From NCBI RefSeq assembly GCF_001424665.1, contig NZ_LMQS01000002.1:310001-374000 (forward strand): a DNA stretch of 64,000 nucleotides, given 5' to 3'. Shown here in pieces: positions 45,425-55,992 of this stretch. The first letter of the stretch is position 1. Each line of letters opens with the position of its first letter. This stretch comes from Methylophilus sp. Leaf416 (GTDB lineage: Bacteria > Pseudomonadota > Gammaproteobacteria > Burkholderiales > Methylophilaceae). Below the pieces are notes generated by a model. That model was not told the DNA's origin, ran no database searches, and was given only the letters and a program-made list of their open reading frames with translations. The translations under genes were made by a program, and so were the position numbers.

Positions 45425-48004
45425 TTAATTGGAATTAACGGCTTCTGCTTTTAGCAACTGCTCGAAAGCCTCTGCCGGAATCGGCGGTGAATAGAAAAAT
45501 CCCTGGGCGAAATCACAATGGATATCATGCAGCAAGTCACGCTGCATGGCTGTCTCCACCCCTTCAGCAATCACTTTCAGCCCAAGCTTATGAGCCATGA
45601 CTATAATCGCTTCGCAGAGCACATAACTTTCATTGCCTTCGTTCAGGTTAGAGGTGAACGACTGGTCGATTTTAAGGTAATCAATATCAAACTTGCTCAG
45701 GTAAGACAGCGATGAATAACCAGTACCAAAATCGTCAATCGCGACCTGGATGCCCTTGTCCCGGAAATGCAGCAAGCGCTGTTCTACAATAGGATCAGGA
45801 TCCAATAATAGCCCTTCAGTGATTTCGACAACAATGCGTTTGCCATCCACACCCAGGGTTTGCAGAAGCTGTATCCAATCGTCACTGATTGTTGAGGGAT
45901 CGATAAACTGCATCGGTGATTTGTTGACACTAATGGCGAATTCGTCGCCTGCCAGTGACTGCCATCTCTGTGCATTTTGCGCAGCCTGCCTGAATATCCA
46001 GTCACCCATCCTGCTAATCTCGCCGGTTTCTTCGGCGACCGGAATAAACAGTGTCGGGCTGATCAGTCCTCGTGTAGGGTGCTGCCAGCGCATCAATGTC
46101 TCGGCTTTGACGATTTTGCCGGTGCGCATGCAAATAATTGGCTGGTAATAATCACGCAACTCATTATTTTCAACCGCAGTGCGTAAATCCCTGGCCAGCG
46201 AAGTGCGCTGGGCTAGTGCATCGCGGATTGCCAGGGAGAAATAGCGTACATTGTTCCGGCCGCGGCTTTTGGCTTCATACATGGCCTGGTCAGAATGCTT
46301 GATCATTTCCTCGGCATTCACTGCATCGTCCGGAAACTGGCTGATGCCTATGCTTGCGGTAACGAATATGCGCTCGCCACTCAGAATATAAGAATGTGAA
46401 ATATCCTGCAGCAGCTGGGTACACAGTGTTTGCAAATCGCCGGTTTCCTCCGGCACAATCACGGCAAACTCATCGCCGCCCAAACGGGCGACGGTTGCAG
46501 AATCGGGCAGGTTGTGTTGAATGCGGCGGCCAACTTCAATCAGTAATTCATCGCCAGTATGGTGACCCAGCGTATCGTTAATATCCTTAAATTGATCGAG
46601 ATCAAGAAACAAAAGAGTTAAGCGGCGTTGCTTTACAGTGGCTTCCTGAATCGCTTCTACCAATCGCTGCTGGAAATAGTGCCGGTTAGGTAATTGTGTC
46701 AGGCTGTCATAATTTGCCTGACGCCAGATAACCTCTTCTGCCGCTTTCTTTTCAGTAATATCAAAATGCGTGCCGTGCATCACCAGCGGCTCACCGGCTG
46801 GTGTGCGTGAGATCAGGCTACCGCGGTCAGAAACCCATATCCAGTGGCCATCTTTATGGCGCATCCTGATATCGCACTCATAAAAATCGATCTCATTATT
46901 TAGATGCCGATCAATCAATTGCATGGCGTTTTGCAAATCATCCGGATGCATCAATGACGTAGCCACTTCAAGCGTGAGTGGCTGCAACTCTTCAAGGGTA
47001 TAGCCAACGATTTCCGCCCAGCGTGCATTAAAGTGACACTCGTTGGTTTGCAAGTTCCACTCCCAGGTAGCTGCCCTGGTGGCATCAATAATCTGGGTCA
47101 GCCGCAAGCGCTGGTTTTCAATCTCTTCACTTTTACTTTGAATCTCTGCGGTCTTGCGTCTTACTGCCACGCGCAATGTATAAATTAGCAGCAGCAACAC
47201 GACAGCGATCACCAATACCAGTGCCACGGCCACAATTGCCTGCTTGGAATAAGCGTTGCGCGGTATATGACGGCCTTTCCATTTGGATTCGATGGCTGCC
47301 ATCTCATCTGCAGAGATGCTTGCAGCACCCTGTTCTACTAGCGCCAGTATCGGTGTATTTTCTTTTTTGACCGCGCGGTGAAACTGGCCCTGATAAATGG
47401 TAAATGCACGCAGAATACTGGTCTCCGCACCAAGCTTGTATAAATAATAGCGGGCAGGAAAATCATCCATGCAAGTGATCATGACTTGTTGCTTTAAGGT
47501 CGCCTGGATAATCTCGTCATAAGAGTTGTATACCCGGAAAGATTTAACCCCGGCCTCTTTTAATTTATAAATGCAGGCATCGCCTTTTTGCACGCCAACC
47601 GTAAAACCGGCCAATGAGTCCGCAGAGATTAAACCGGTCATACTCTCATGGGCATAAATGCCTATCGGCAAGGTGGCATAAGGTGCTGAAAATGCATAAG
47701 TCACCTCACGCTCGGGGTTGCGATAAATCATCTCGATGACATCGGCATGACCACTCAGCAATTGCTGTTGAGCCATTTCCCAGCGGGTTGAAATTAACGT
47801 GACACTAATGCCGGTTTTTTTCTCCCACAGTTTCCAGTAATCGGCGAGTATGCCGACCGTATTTCCACGGTCGTCTTTGAATAAATAAGGGGGGTAATTG
47901 TCATCACTGATGACAGTGATGGCGTTAGGAGGCGCGGCTACTGCCTGGCAAGTGGCCGCCAGGCTTATGACAAGGATGATTGAATATTGAATGAATTTCC
48001 ACAT
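45425..48004 (-). CDS. Periplasmic solute-binding-PAS-GGDEF-EAL c-di-GMP enzyme
   Basis: An 859-residue sensor. A signal peptide is followed by a family 3 solute-binding domain (about 28-250, AITVISDDNYPPYLF onward), a membrane helix (about 252-275), a short coiled coil, a PAS domain (about 300-420), GGDEF (about 430-590) and EAL (about 600-855). RLGGDEFAVI is intact without the RxxD inhibitory site. The signature EAL is ETL here (KAETLMRWQHP), keeping the metal-binding Glu; IDDFGTGYSS, KIDQSF and EGVET are also present. It probably couples a periplasmic ligand, perhaps an amino acid, to c-di-GMP turnover. Confidence 0.93.
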   Translation of the reverse strand: MWKFIQYSIILVISLAATCQAVAAPPNAITVISDDNYPPYLFKDDRGNTVGILADYWKLWEKKTGISVTLISTRWEMAQQQLLSGHADVIEMIYRNPEREVTYAFSAPYATLPIGIYAHESMTGLISADSLAGFTVGVQKGDACIYKLKEAGVKSFRVYNSYDEIIQATLKQQVMITCMDDFPARYYLYKLGAETSILRAFTIYQGQFHRAVKKENTPILALVEQGAASISADEMAAIESKWKGRHIPRNAYSKQAIVAVALVLVIAVVLLLLIYTLRVAVRRKTAEIQSKSEEIENQRLRLTQIIDATRAATWEWNLQTNECHFNARWAEIVGYTLEELQPLTLEVATSLMHPDDLQNAMQLIDRHLNNEIDFYECDIRMRHKDGHWIWVSDRGSLISRTPAGEPLVMHGTHFDITEKKAAEEVIWRQANYDSLTQLPNRHYFQQRLVEAIQEATVKQRRLTLLFLDLDQFKDINDTLGHHTGDELLIEVGRRIQHNLPDSATVARLGGDEFAVIVPEETGDLQTLCTQLLQDISHSYILSGERIFVTASIGISQFPDDAVNAEEMIKHSDQAMYEAKSRGRNNVRYFSLAIRDALAQRTSLARDLRTAVENNELRDYYQPIICMRTGKIVKAETLMRWQHPTRGLISPTLFIPVAEETGEISRMGDWIFRQAAQNAQRWQSLAGDEFAISVNKSPMQFIDPSTISDDWIQLLQTLGVDGKRIVVEITEGLLLDPDPIVEQRLLHFRDKGIQVAIDDFGTGYSSLSYLSKFDIDYLKIDQSFTSNLNEGNESYVLCEAIIVMAHKLGLKVIAEGVETAMQRDLLHDIHCDFAQGFFYSPPIPAEAFEQLLKAEAVNSN

Positions 48005-48284
48005 GGCGAATAGGAGTGACCACTTACATCAATTCATCTTTCGTCACATGAAGAAACTGTTATTGAGATTTTTAACGATTATGAATGATAAGAAAAATTA
48101 ATACCATCTTCCATACAATTAAATTAATAATAATGGTGACAATCTATATATTCCTGTTGGCATAAATCATACATCTGACGACGAATAAAGAACATATTCC
48201 ATATCCCCTATCTGACTTTTCAAATATTGCTATTGAGAAAGCGGCATTTCGTGCAGTACTCTAAATTTCTTTTCAGTCACGCCA

Positions 48285-49043
48285 CTAAAATACTCTGATT
48301 AACCTGAAGCTCCATAGCTTGTCTGCTTTGCCGGTAGCATTAATCGTTGAGTGCGCAACACCCGCCTGCAAGGTATATTGCTGATTCATATCATAGTGTA
48401 ATTGTGGCGTCAGCCGGTATCGCCAAGAACCGCCTGTGCTTACTTCCTGATTCAACTCGAGACCAAATGTGAGACGGGGTGAAACATCATAGAAAACCGT
48501 ATTATTCAGCAGGTATTCGATATTTGCGCTGCGGTTGATACCATTCACTCGCAGCCCCAGCATGCTCAATGAAGACCAGCGATCTGCCCATTTGATGGCA
48601 TGAATATAGGTCGCATCGCCGGAAAGGGTTTTGGTGTGTTTGTCCAGGTCAATAAATGCCTGCCAGCCATTTGCCGTGCCTGAATAGTGGTCTATCCCCA
48701 GCGTTTTCTGGATAGCTACTTTATATCGTTCATGACTGGCATTCTCAAACGGTAACTCAAGCTCGATTGCCAGGTCATCTGCGAGGCCGTACTCAATTTC
48801 GGGTGCCCAACTGGCATCATTCGTTTGCTGATTGATATCTACCAGCGCATTGATTTCCATATCGCCTTTCTTTACGCCAAGAGGGCGAACCAGGTCATAG
48901 ACCATAGGTTCCGGAATCTTCAGCAACCTGTCACTGTGGGCAGCATCAGTTTCGTGGAAAAGCGTTTCTTCGGAGGCTTGAATCGGCAGTGAAAAGAGTA
49001 AAAAACCATTAACCAGCAAAAAAATAATTTGCCTGAATTTCAT
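48285..49043 (-). CDS. Predicted outer-membrane beta-barrel protein, unknown family
   Basis: A 252-residue exported protein with a signal peptide (about 1-23, ending IQA). The rest alternates hydrophobic and polar residues in short strands (AIELELPFEN, YTLQAGVAHSTI, WRYRLTPQLHYDM) and ends with LWSFRLIRVF, the terminal Phe being typical of outer-membrane barrels. I do not recognise a named family or catalytic motif. It lies alone between two c-di-GMP genes, about 280 bases from the first; that gap holds nothing I can name. Confidence 0.7.
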   Translation of the reverse strand: MKFRQIIFLLVNGFLLFSLPIQASEETLFHETDAAHSDRLLKIPEPMVYDLVRPLGVKKGDMEINALVDINQQTNDASWAPEIEYGLADDLAIELELPFENASHERYKVAIQKTLGIDHYSGTANGWQAFIDLDKHTKTLSGDATYIHAIKWADRWSSLSMLGLRVNGINRSANIEYLLNNTVFYDVSPRLTFGLELNQEVSTGGSWRYRLTPQLHYDMNQQYTLQAGVAHSTINATGKADKLWSFRLIRVF

Positions 49044-49152
49044 AATTGCATTTATATCAATAAAAATAGAATGCTAACATGCCCTCTGTGTTTTAAAGCG
49101 ATTGCTTATGGTCGAACTCATTTACATGCTCAATAAGAATTGGCGCTAATCG

Positions 49153-50499
49153 CTATTTTTGCCAGGAGCTGTATGTGTTGCGGCCTTTTTGTTTGGCCTG
49201 GTAAAGCGCAATATCTGCTTGCTTGAATAGCTGTTTCAATGCCACCTCTGAAGTAGGTTCAAACAGGGTCAAGCCAATACTTAGGTGCACAGAAATCTCA
49301 TGTCCGTGAATATGCATAGGCTTTTTAAACACGCTTAAAAGTTTGGTTGCCACTTTAACCAGGCTATCTTCCGAGTGCTGATCCCTGGCCACAATCACGA
49401 ATTCATCGCCACCAATCCGGCTGACAGTGTCAACATCGCGGATATTACTTTTCAGTAAGTTAGCAACTGTTTTGATCACTTCATCGCCGACATCATGGCC
49501 AAAATTATCATTGATACTTTTGAAGTGATCGACATCGAGTGCTATCAGGCCAAACCTTTTATTAAAGCGCTTGGCTTCCGAATGCACATAATTAAGCCGG
49601 TTTTCCAGCGACCGACGGTTCGGCAGGCCGGTGAGGCTATCCATCAGCGCACCTTCAGAGAGGTAATAGCGCTCCTTGGCAAAAAAGTAAGCAAACAGGC
49701 CTACTAGCACGCTGAAAAATAAACTTAGCCACACCCCAAACTTGCGGTCATGCAAGTTATGGATTTTCTTGTTTTCAATTACCCATTCCCATTTACCGTT
49801 AGGTACCCGGCTTTCCTGAATGTAGGCATGTTTTTGGTTGAACAGCCTGGGGTCGCCATAAAACACATGTTTGTCTTCCGCGGTTCTGATCGCAAACTCA
49901 AACTCGCTGCTGCAGTTGTTTTTGAAAGCTGCATCCAGAAATCCATTGGTATCGATGACCGTAGAAATAATGCCCCAATACTTGCCATCAACAAAAATCG
50001 GAAACCGGTAAATCATGCCGCTGCCGCCCTGGATAAGCGCCAACGGACCATCAAGCACACCTTGCCTTGAGTCTATCGCCAGTTTGACTTTAGGCCATTG
50101 CGTAGCGACATCACGGTAGTCGATACCTAAAATTTTCTCATTGGATTTTTCTGGATAGACATAGGTAAGCTTGTAATCTACTGCTACTGCCAGATTCCTG
50201 ACATGCTGGGCTTGCGCCCATAGATCTGCCAGGATGGCTTGTACTTTTTCGGTCTCAAGATGATTGCGGTAGACTTTGATAAAACTGGATAAACCATTCG
50301 AGATGAACAGCAGAGAATTCAGTTCACGGTCCATCTCGGAACGTAGCACATTGCCGTAAGCCGCTGCTTCAAGATAGGCTTCACTTTCGTCTTTTTGCCG
50401 CTGGTAATCAAACAAGAAATACCAGAACATAAAAGCCAGTAGCGTTGCCAACAAGCCGACACAAATGCTTTTCTCTGTTTGATTAAGTTTGCGAAACAC
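49153..50499 (-). CDS. CHASE-domain diguanylate cyclase
   Basis: A 448-residue membrane enzyme with a helix at about 10-30, a periplasmic CHASE domain (about 45-215), a second helix (about 257-276) and GGDEF (about 285-448). RIGGDEFVIV is intact and the inhibitory site RDVD lies five residues upstream, so it makes c-di-GMP with product inhibition. There is no EAL domain. The start codon is GTG with a weak ribosome-binding site. The stimulus is unknown; CHASE domains sense small ligands. Confidence 0.93.
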   Translation of the reverse strand: MFRKLNQTEKSICVGLLATLLAFMFWYFLFDYQRQKDESEAYLEAAAYGNVLRSEMDRELNSLLFISNGLSSFIKVYRNHLETEKVQAILADLWAQAQHVRNLAVAVDYKLTYVYPEKSNEKILGIDYRDVATQWPKVKLAIDSRQGVLDGPLALIQGGSGMIYRFPIFVDGKYWGIISTVIDTNGFLDAAFKNNCSSEFEFAIRTAEDKHVFYGDPRLFNQKHAYIQESRVPNGKWEWVIENKKIHNLHDRKFGVWLSLFFSVLVGLFAYFFAKERYYLSEGALMDSLTGLPNRRSLENRLNYVHSEAKRFNKRFGLIALDVDHFKSINDNFGHDVGDEVIKTVANLLKSNIRDVDTVSRIGGDEFVIVARDQHSEDSLVKVATKLLSVFKKPMHIHGHEISVHLSIGLTLFEPTSEVALKQLFKQADIALYQAKQKGRNTYSSWQK

Positions 50500-50890
50500 T
50501 GTTCTATTTCACGAATAAAATGATCTGAAACCATTTTATTCTAAAAAATGGATCTTTATTATTACGCAAAAGCACGGTAATCACAGGCTTATTTTTAAAT
50601 TAGCTACTACGATAAACATAAATTCGCAAGTTTTTAATGAATATCTGTAGTTACTCCATTCATAATGTCCCTGTATAAACCTAAATATGTGTTTAAACCA
50701 AGTTTCATTTATGCATTCATCACACTTGCTTTTAACCAAGACAATCATCTCTCGCAATATTAAAACCAATCCGACTATCATCAGTCCAAATTACAAACCA
50801 AAGAAAAGCGCTATTAAACTATAGTATTGATGGCTATGTTTTTTTGGCGTATTTTTATATAGTTTGCATGACACCCGTCAGGAGTAAACT
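50500..50890. other. AT-rich intergenic region
   Basis: About 390 bases between the divergent CHASE-GGDEF and GAF-PAS-GGDEF genes. A 66-codon minus-strand frame at 50581-50781 lacks a ribosome-binding site and family features and is not called. Otherwise only an AGGAG site at 50880 before the next gene is clear. Confidence 0.55.
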
Positions 50891-52813
50891 GTGTCCATAC
50901 AAGAAAAAACTGCATCGGAAAAAACAGGCACTGAAAAACTGAGGCTGGAAAAACTAAGGTCATTAGGTTTACTCGATTCAGACCCGGATGAATTTTTTGA
51001 TTGTATTACGCGGGTGGCGTCCACCATTCTTGGCACCGAGATATCGGTAATCTCGCTGATTGATGAAGACCGGCAGTGGTTCAAATCAAAGCATGGTATC
51101 GAACTGTCCGAAACCCCTAGGGACATTTCCTTTTGCACCCATGCTGTGAGCAGCGGCACAGAACTGATCGTTGAAGATGCAACTAACGATGCCAGATTCC
51201 TCAGTAACCCCTTAGTAGTCAATGCACCCAACATCCGTTTTTATGCCGGGATCCCGATCAAGAGCATACAAGGTTATTCACTAGGCACCTTATGCGTGAT
51301 CGGCTGTAAACCTAAACGCCCAAACGCAAGTGAATTGAAGGCATTAAGTGATCTTGCCCAGCTGGCAACCAAAGAGATCCAGTTTCGCGAGCGCATGCTG
51401 AGTGCACAAGATACGATTGATCATGCACAGGGTAAATTCCAGAGTGTCTTTGAAAATGCCGGCGCAGGTATTGCCCTGGTCAAGCCCTCAGGACCATGGC
51501 TGCAGGTGAATGACGAGCTCTGCAAAATCGTCGATTACACCAGGGAGGAGCTGCTTGGCCTGACTTTCCAGGACATCACGTACCCGGGAGATCTGCACAA
51601 AGAGTTGCAGTTGCAGGAGCAGTTGCTAGAAAATAAGATAGACCGCTACCAGCTGGAAAAAAGATATATCAGAAAAGATGGTTCGCTCGTCTGGGTAGAG
51701 CTTACAGTCACGAAACAGATGACAGAACGCAATGAAATCGATTACCTGATTGCCATCATCAATGATATCAACGTGGCCAAAGAGACCGAATTTGCGCTAG
51801 ATGCCTTAAGGAAAACACTGGAAGAAAAAGTCAGCCAACGTACGGATGAACTCAAGCAAGTCAATCAATCACTGTCCCGTGCCTATCAGGAAAAATCAAA
51901 ATCTGAACAGGAACTACAGAATAAAGAACTTGAACTCAGGACCATTCTGACCAATGCCAATGAAGCATATATCTGCATGGATGCAGAGGGATACATCACC
52001 GCCTGGAATAAACAGGCAGAACATACCTTTGGTTGGCTGGAACAAGAAGCGATAGGCCAAAAACTGGAGAAACTGATTATTCCACTCGAATTGAGGCACG
52101 CCCACCAGTCTGGCATGAGTCGCTACCTGCAAGAAAAAAACTCCAGAGTAGTCGGCAGCCGCATTGAGCTGGAAGCGTTGCGTAAAGATGGTATACGCAT
52201 CCCGGTTGAGCTGCAGGTCAATGCGCTGGAAATTAATGGGCAGGTGTTGTTCACCTCTTTTTTACGAGATATCACAGAACGCAAACAGCTGGAAAACCTG
52301 CTCAAAAGTGAAGCCAGGAACGACCCGCTCACTGGGCTGGCTAACCGCAGGATACTGGAGGAGTTGTTGCCAGTGGCTTTCCAAAACGCTAAAAGTCACC
52401 AGACTTACCTGGCACTGGTATTTATCGACCTGGATGGCTTTAAATTAATCAATGACACGTATGGCCATCAGGCTGGAGACCAGCTCCTACGGGAGGTCGC
52501 TAACCGCATCAACCGATGCACCAGGACTTCTGACACTGTGGTCAGATACGCGGGGGATGAGTTTGTGATTGTGCTGGAAAACCTCAAAAATAAAGAGGAT
52601 ACCAACAGGATTTCCGCCAATATCCAGAAAATGATTGCCGAGCCGGTACAGATAGGTGACCAGCAACTGAATATCACCCTAAGTATAGGCATAGCCTACT
52701 ATGGCGGCCTGCAACCGCAACAAATAGAGCCACTGGAGTTGATCAGACGGGCTGATAAAGCCATGTACACGGCCAAAAAGAATGGCAAAAACGGCACAGT
52801 CATTATTGATTAG
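50891..52813 (+). CDS. GAF-PAS-PAS-GGDEF diguanylate cyclase
   Basis: A 640-residue soluble enzyme: GAF domain (about 20-165, with LGTEISVISLIDEDRQWF and FYAGIPIKS), first PAS/PAC (about 175-300), a coiled coil rich in Glu, Gln and Lys, second PAS/PAC (about 350-475), then GGDEF (about 480-640). The signature is AGDEF, a known active variant, and RTSD five residues before it supplies the inhibitory RxxD site. The start is GTG with AGGAG seven bases upstream. No membrane helix is seen, so it senses cytoplasmic or diffusible cues. Confidence 0.92.
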   Translation: MSIQEKTASEKTGTEKLRLEKLRSLGLLDSDPDEFFDCITRVASTILGTEISVISLIDEDRQWFKSKHGIELSETPRDISFCTHAVSSGTELIVEDATNDARFLSNPLVVNAPNIRFYAGIPIKSIQGYSLGTLCVIGCKPKRPNASELKALSDLAQLATKEIQFRERMLSAQDTIDHAQGKFQSVFENAGAGIALVKPSGPWLQVNDELCKIVDYTREELLGLTFQDITYPGDLHKELQLQEQLLENKIDRYQLEKRYIRKDGSLVWVELTVTKQMTERNEIDYLIAIINDINVAKETEFALDALRKTLEEKVSQRTDELKQVNQSLSRAYQEKSKSEQELQNKELELRTILTNANEAYICMDAEGYITAWNKQAEHTFGWLEQEAIGQKLEKLIIPLELRHAHQSGMSRYLQEKNSRVVGSRIELEALRKDGIRIPVELQVNALEINGQVLFTSFLRDITERKQLENLLKSEARNDPLTGLANRRILEELLPVAFQNAKSHQTYLALVFIDLDGFKLINDTYGHQAGDQLLREVANRINRCTRTSDTVVRYAGDEFVIVLENLKNKEDTNRISANIQKMIAEPVQIGDQQLNITLSIGIAYYGGLQPQQIEPLELIRRADKAMYTAKKNGKNGTVIID

Positions 52814-52878
52814 CGGCTACTTGCAAAAGCCTGGACAGATGTGAGCGCTGGTGTTTAAAAGTCAGTGTTCACTCCTGG

Positions 52879-55800
52879 TTAATTGCTTTGGCTTTTAGCA
52901 TTCTCGGTTTCCATCCAATCATAGACTACCGGCAGGCATATCAACGTTAAGACGGTAGCTGTGAATAGCCCACCAATCACCACAATCGCTAATGGCCGCA
53001 GGATTTCTGAACCCACGCCGGTAGCTAGCACAAACGGAATTAGCCCGAAAATCTCCACCATCGCTGTCATCATCACTGGCCGCAAACGCAAGGCCGTACC
53101 TTCAAGTACCGCTTCCCGAATGTTTTTCCCCTCAGCGCGCAAACTGTTGATGAATGAAACCAGCACAATCCCGTTCAACATCGCGACGCCAAATACAGCA
53201 ATAAAGCCGATCGCAGCCGGCACTGAAAGATACTGTCCGGAGATGGCCAGCGAAAATATGCCGCCCATGGCGGCAAAAGGCACATTGGTGAGTATCAACC
53301 CGGCATAACGAACAGAATTAAACGCGGTATATAACAGCACAAAAATCAGGCCTATTGTCAGTGGCACAATGATTGCCAGTTTAGTAAGTGCGCGTTGCTG
53401 GTTTTCGAACGCGCCGCCCCACTCTATCCAGTAGCCTGCTGGCAACATCACATGTTGATTGATACCGGCTTGTGCCTCCTTCACGAAACCATCAATGTCA
53501 CGCCCTTGTACATCCATTTGAATGACTGCATAACGTTGCAATTGCTCACGACGGATAAAGGCATAACCTTCTTCTGTGCTCAATGTCGTCACCTGCGAGA
53601 GTGGAATCAATGCGCCTTGTGCTGTCGGTATGGGGATGTCGCCGATGGCTTTGAGATTATCCCGATACGCGGGCGGAAACCATACCTGGATCGCAAAGCG
53701 CTTAATGCCATCAAGCACAGTTGACACCGGCTTGCCACCAATGCCGGATTGCACAATCTGTAATACATCATCTGCGTTGATCCCGTAGCGGGCGATCGCT
53801 TCGCGGTTTACTTCGATAGTTAATTGCGGTTTTCCCAAGTTAGCTTCTAACGCCAGGTCAGTCACGCCATCCACTTTTTCTATCGTGCTTTTCACCTGGT
53901 TAGCAATACGGTCTATGGTTGCCAGGTCATCGCCATACACTTTTGCAGACAAGGTTGCCCTGACCCCGGAAATTAATTCTTCAACCCGCATTTGTATCGG
54001 TTGGGTAGCGGCTATCACCGCCTCGGGCACTTGCTTTTCCAACTGTGACTGCAGTTTCTGGGCAAGTTGCTGGTAGCTGATTTTCTGCGGCCAGGCGGAT
54101 ACCGGGTGTAAATGGACCAGGATTTCCATGTAGTTTACATCCGCAATTTCGCCTTTTTCAGCCCGCCCTATCATGGCGACACTGCCTTTCACTTCCGGCA
54201 TATTTTTCAGGCTTTGATAAACACGGTCTGACACCGAAATCGACTGATCCAGTGAGGCTGAAGGAATACTGGTGACCCTGAACAAAATATCCTGCTCCTG
54301 CAAATTGGGCATAAACGACTTGCCCAAAAACTGGAACATGACAATTGCGACCAAAAATGCGAGCGCGGTCACAGCGACAATCACTTTGCTATGGCCCAGG
54401 CTCCATTGCAACGTTCTTAGATAAACAGGTTTACAGTAACGAATCAACCAAGGGTCTTTTTCAATATGCACTTTCTGTTGCTTAAGCACTAGTGATGAAA
54501 GCACAGGGATCAGCGTCAGTGTCAGCAGCATTGACCCTATCATGGCAAATGTCATATTGATCGCCAGGGGTTTGAACAGCTTGCCTTCAAGACCCGTCAG
54601 CGAAAATATCGGCAGGAACACCACCATAATAATCAATACCCCAAACGCAATCGGGTGGATGACCTCCTGGCTAGCTTGCAATATCACCTGGGATTTATTC
54701 ACAGAGTTTCCGGCATGCTGCGCCAATCGCCGGAAACAATTCTCCACCAGTACCAGAGGCCCATCGATGGTCATGCCGACACCAATAATCAGCCCACCCA
54801 GTGACATCAGGTTGGCCGAGACACCGTATTGTTCCATCAGGATAAACGCAATTAATCGTCCCAAAGGAATAGCAACCACAACGACCAGTGCAGCGCGCAC
54901 TTCACCCAATAACAGGAAAAGCACGGCGATGACCAGCAGCGCGCCCTCTAGCATGGCGCGGTCTGCCATATGAATCGCCTTGTCAATTATCGCCGTGCGG
55001 TCATATACCGTTTCCAGCGTCACATTTTTAGGCAGTGCCTCTTTTACCAGTGCCAGCTTTTGCTTGGCTGCATTCACTACCTGCTGGGCATTTTCACCCA
55101 GGCGGGCCAGCACCATCCCCATGACGACTTCCTTGCCATCTTGGGTGACCGCGCCAACGCGTAAGCCGGGGCCTTCCACGACGGTAGCAATGTTTTCGAT
55201 ATAGACCGGAACGCCCTGATGTTCAGCCACGACAATTTTCTGTATATCGTGCGTATTTTTGACCAGGCCCAATCCGCGTACCAGAAACTGTTCCTGACCG
55301 ACATTGATAAACTGACCGCCCACTTGCCGGTTATTGGCGGTGAGCCGCTCAACCACCTGGGCAAAAGTTAAGCCATATTTAAACAGTTTTTGCGGATCTA
55401 TCTGCACCTGGAATTGTTTTTCCTGACCACCCCATGAGGTAATGTCATCCACTCCCGGCGCAGTGCGCACCATCATACGCACTGTCCAATCCTGCAAAGT
55501 ACGCAGCTCCATGGCATTCATGGTGTCCGACTTTAAGGTATACCAAAGCACTTGCCCCAAGCCTGAAGTGTTAGGTCCCAGGGTTGGCTCGCCATAGCCC
55601 GCGCCACCATCACCCATCGTAATGCGCGACTTCACCTCTGCCAGTTTTTCGCTCACCAGAAAGCGTGCCTGCTGGATATCCGTATGATCTTTGAAATAAA
55701 CGCTGACATACGACAAGCCGAACAAAGAAACCGAACGGATGTGCTCAATACCCTTGAGTCCGGCCAATGCACTTTCCACCGGGAAGGTGACTAGCTTTTC

Positions 55801-55983
55801 AACGTCTTCCGAAGCCAGGCCTGGCGATTCCGTATATATATTTACCTGCGCCGGGGTAACATCCGGAAAAGCATCCAGCGGCACATTCTGCCAGGCTCTA
55901 ACCCCGAAAAAGACCAGCAATAGTGAAGCCAGAATCACCAGCAGCCGGTAACGCAGCGACGTTTCTAATATCCAATGAAGCAT
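52879..55983 (-). CDS. CusA/CzcA-type heavy-metal RND efflux pump
   Basis: A 1034-residue inner-membrane RND transporter: 12 membrane helices and two large periplasmic loops. VPLDAFPDVTPAQVNIYTESPGL at the N-terminus and the helix-4 region SLGGLIIGVGMTIDGPLVLVENC place it in the heavy-metal efflux branch. The helix-4 motif differs from both the classical CzcA DFG...DGA form and the CusA form, so the metal cannot be read from it. With the adaptor and outer-membrane genes upstream on the same strand it forms a tripartite pump spanning the envelope. Confidence 0.92.
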   Translation of the reverse strand: MLHWILETSLRYRLLVILASLLLVFFGVRAWQNVPLDAFPDVTPAQVNIYTESPGLASEDVEKLVTFPVESALAGLKGIEHIRSVSLFGLSYVSVYFKDHTDIQQARFLVSEKLAEVKSRITMGDGGAGYGEPTLGPNTSGLGQVLWYTLKSDTMNAMELRTLQDWTVRMMVRTAPGVDDITSWGGQEKQFQVQIDPQKLFKYGLTFAQVVERLTANNRQVGGQFINVGQEQFLVRGLGLVKNTHDIQKIVVAEHQGVPVYIENIATVVEGPGLRVGAVTQDGKEVVMGMVLARLGENAQQVVNAAKQKLALVKEALPKNVTLETVYDRTAIIDKAIHMADRAMLEGALLVIAVLFLLLGEVRAALVVVVAIPLGRLIAFILMEQYGVSANLMSLGGLIIGVGMTIDGPLVLVENCFRRLAQHAGNSVNKSQVILQASQEVIHPIAFGVLIIMVVFLPIFSLTGLEGKLFKPLAINMTFAMIGSMLLTLTLIPVLSSLVLKQQKVHIEKDPWLIRYCKPVYLRTLQWSLGHSKVIVAVTALAFLVAIVMFQFLGKSFMPNLQEQDILFRVTSIPSASLDQSISVSDRVYQSLKNMPEVKGSVAMIGRAEKGEIADVNYMEILVHLHPVSAWPQKISYQQLAQKLQSQLEKQVPEAVIAATQPIQMRVEELISGVRATLSAKVYGDDLATIDRIANQVKSTIEKVDGVTDLALEANLGKPQLTIEVNREAIARYGINADDVLQIVQSGIGGKPVSTVLDGIKRFAIQVWFPPAYRDNLKAIGDIPIPTAQGALIPLSQVTTLSTEEGYAFIRREQLQRYAVIQMDVQGRDIDGFVKEAQAGINQHVMLPAGYWIEWGGAFENQQRALTKLAIIVPLTIGLIFVLLYTAFNSVRYAGLILTNVPFAAMGGIFSLAISGQYLSVPAAIGFIAVFGVAMLNGIVLVSFINSLRAEGKNIREAVLEGTALRLRPVMMTAMVEIFGLIPFVLATGVGSEILRPLAIVVIGGLFTATVLTLICLPVVYDWMETENAKSQSN

Positions 55984-55992
55984 ACGCGCCCC

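Noticed and set aside
50581-50781. 66-codon minus-strand frame with hydrophobic start
   Set aside because: No ribosome-binding site, no family features, very AT-rich intergenic setting.
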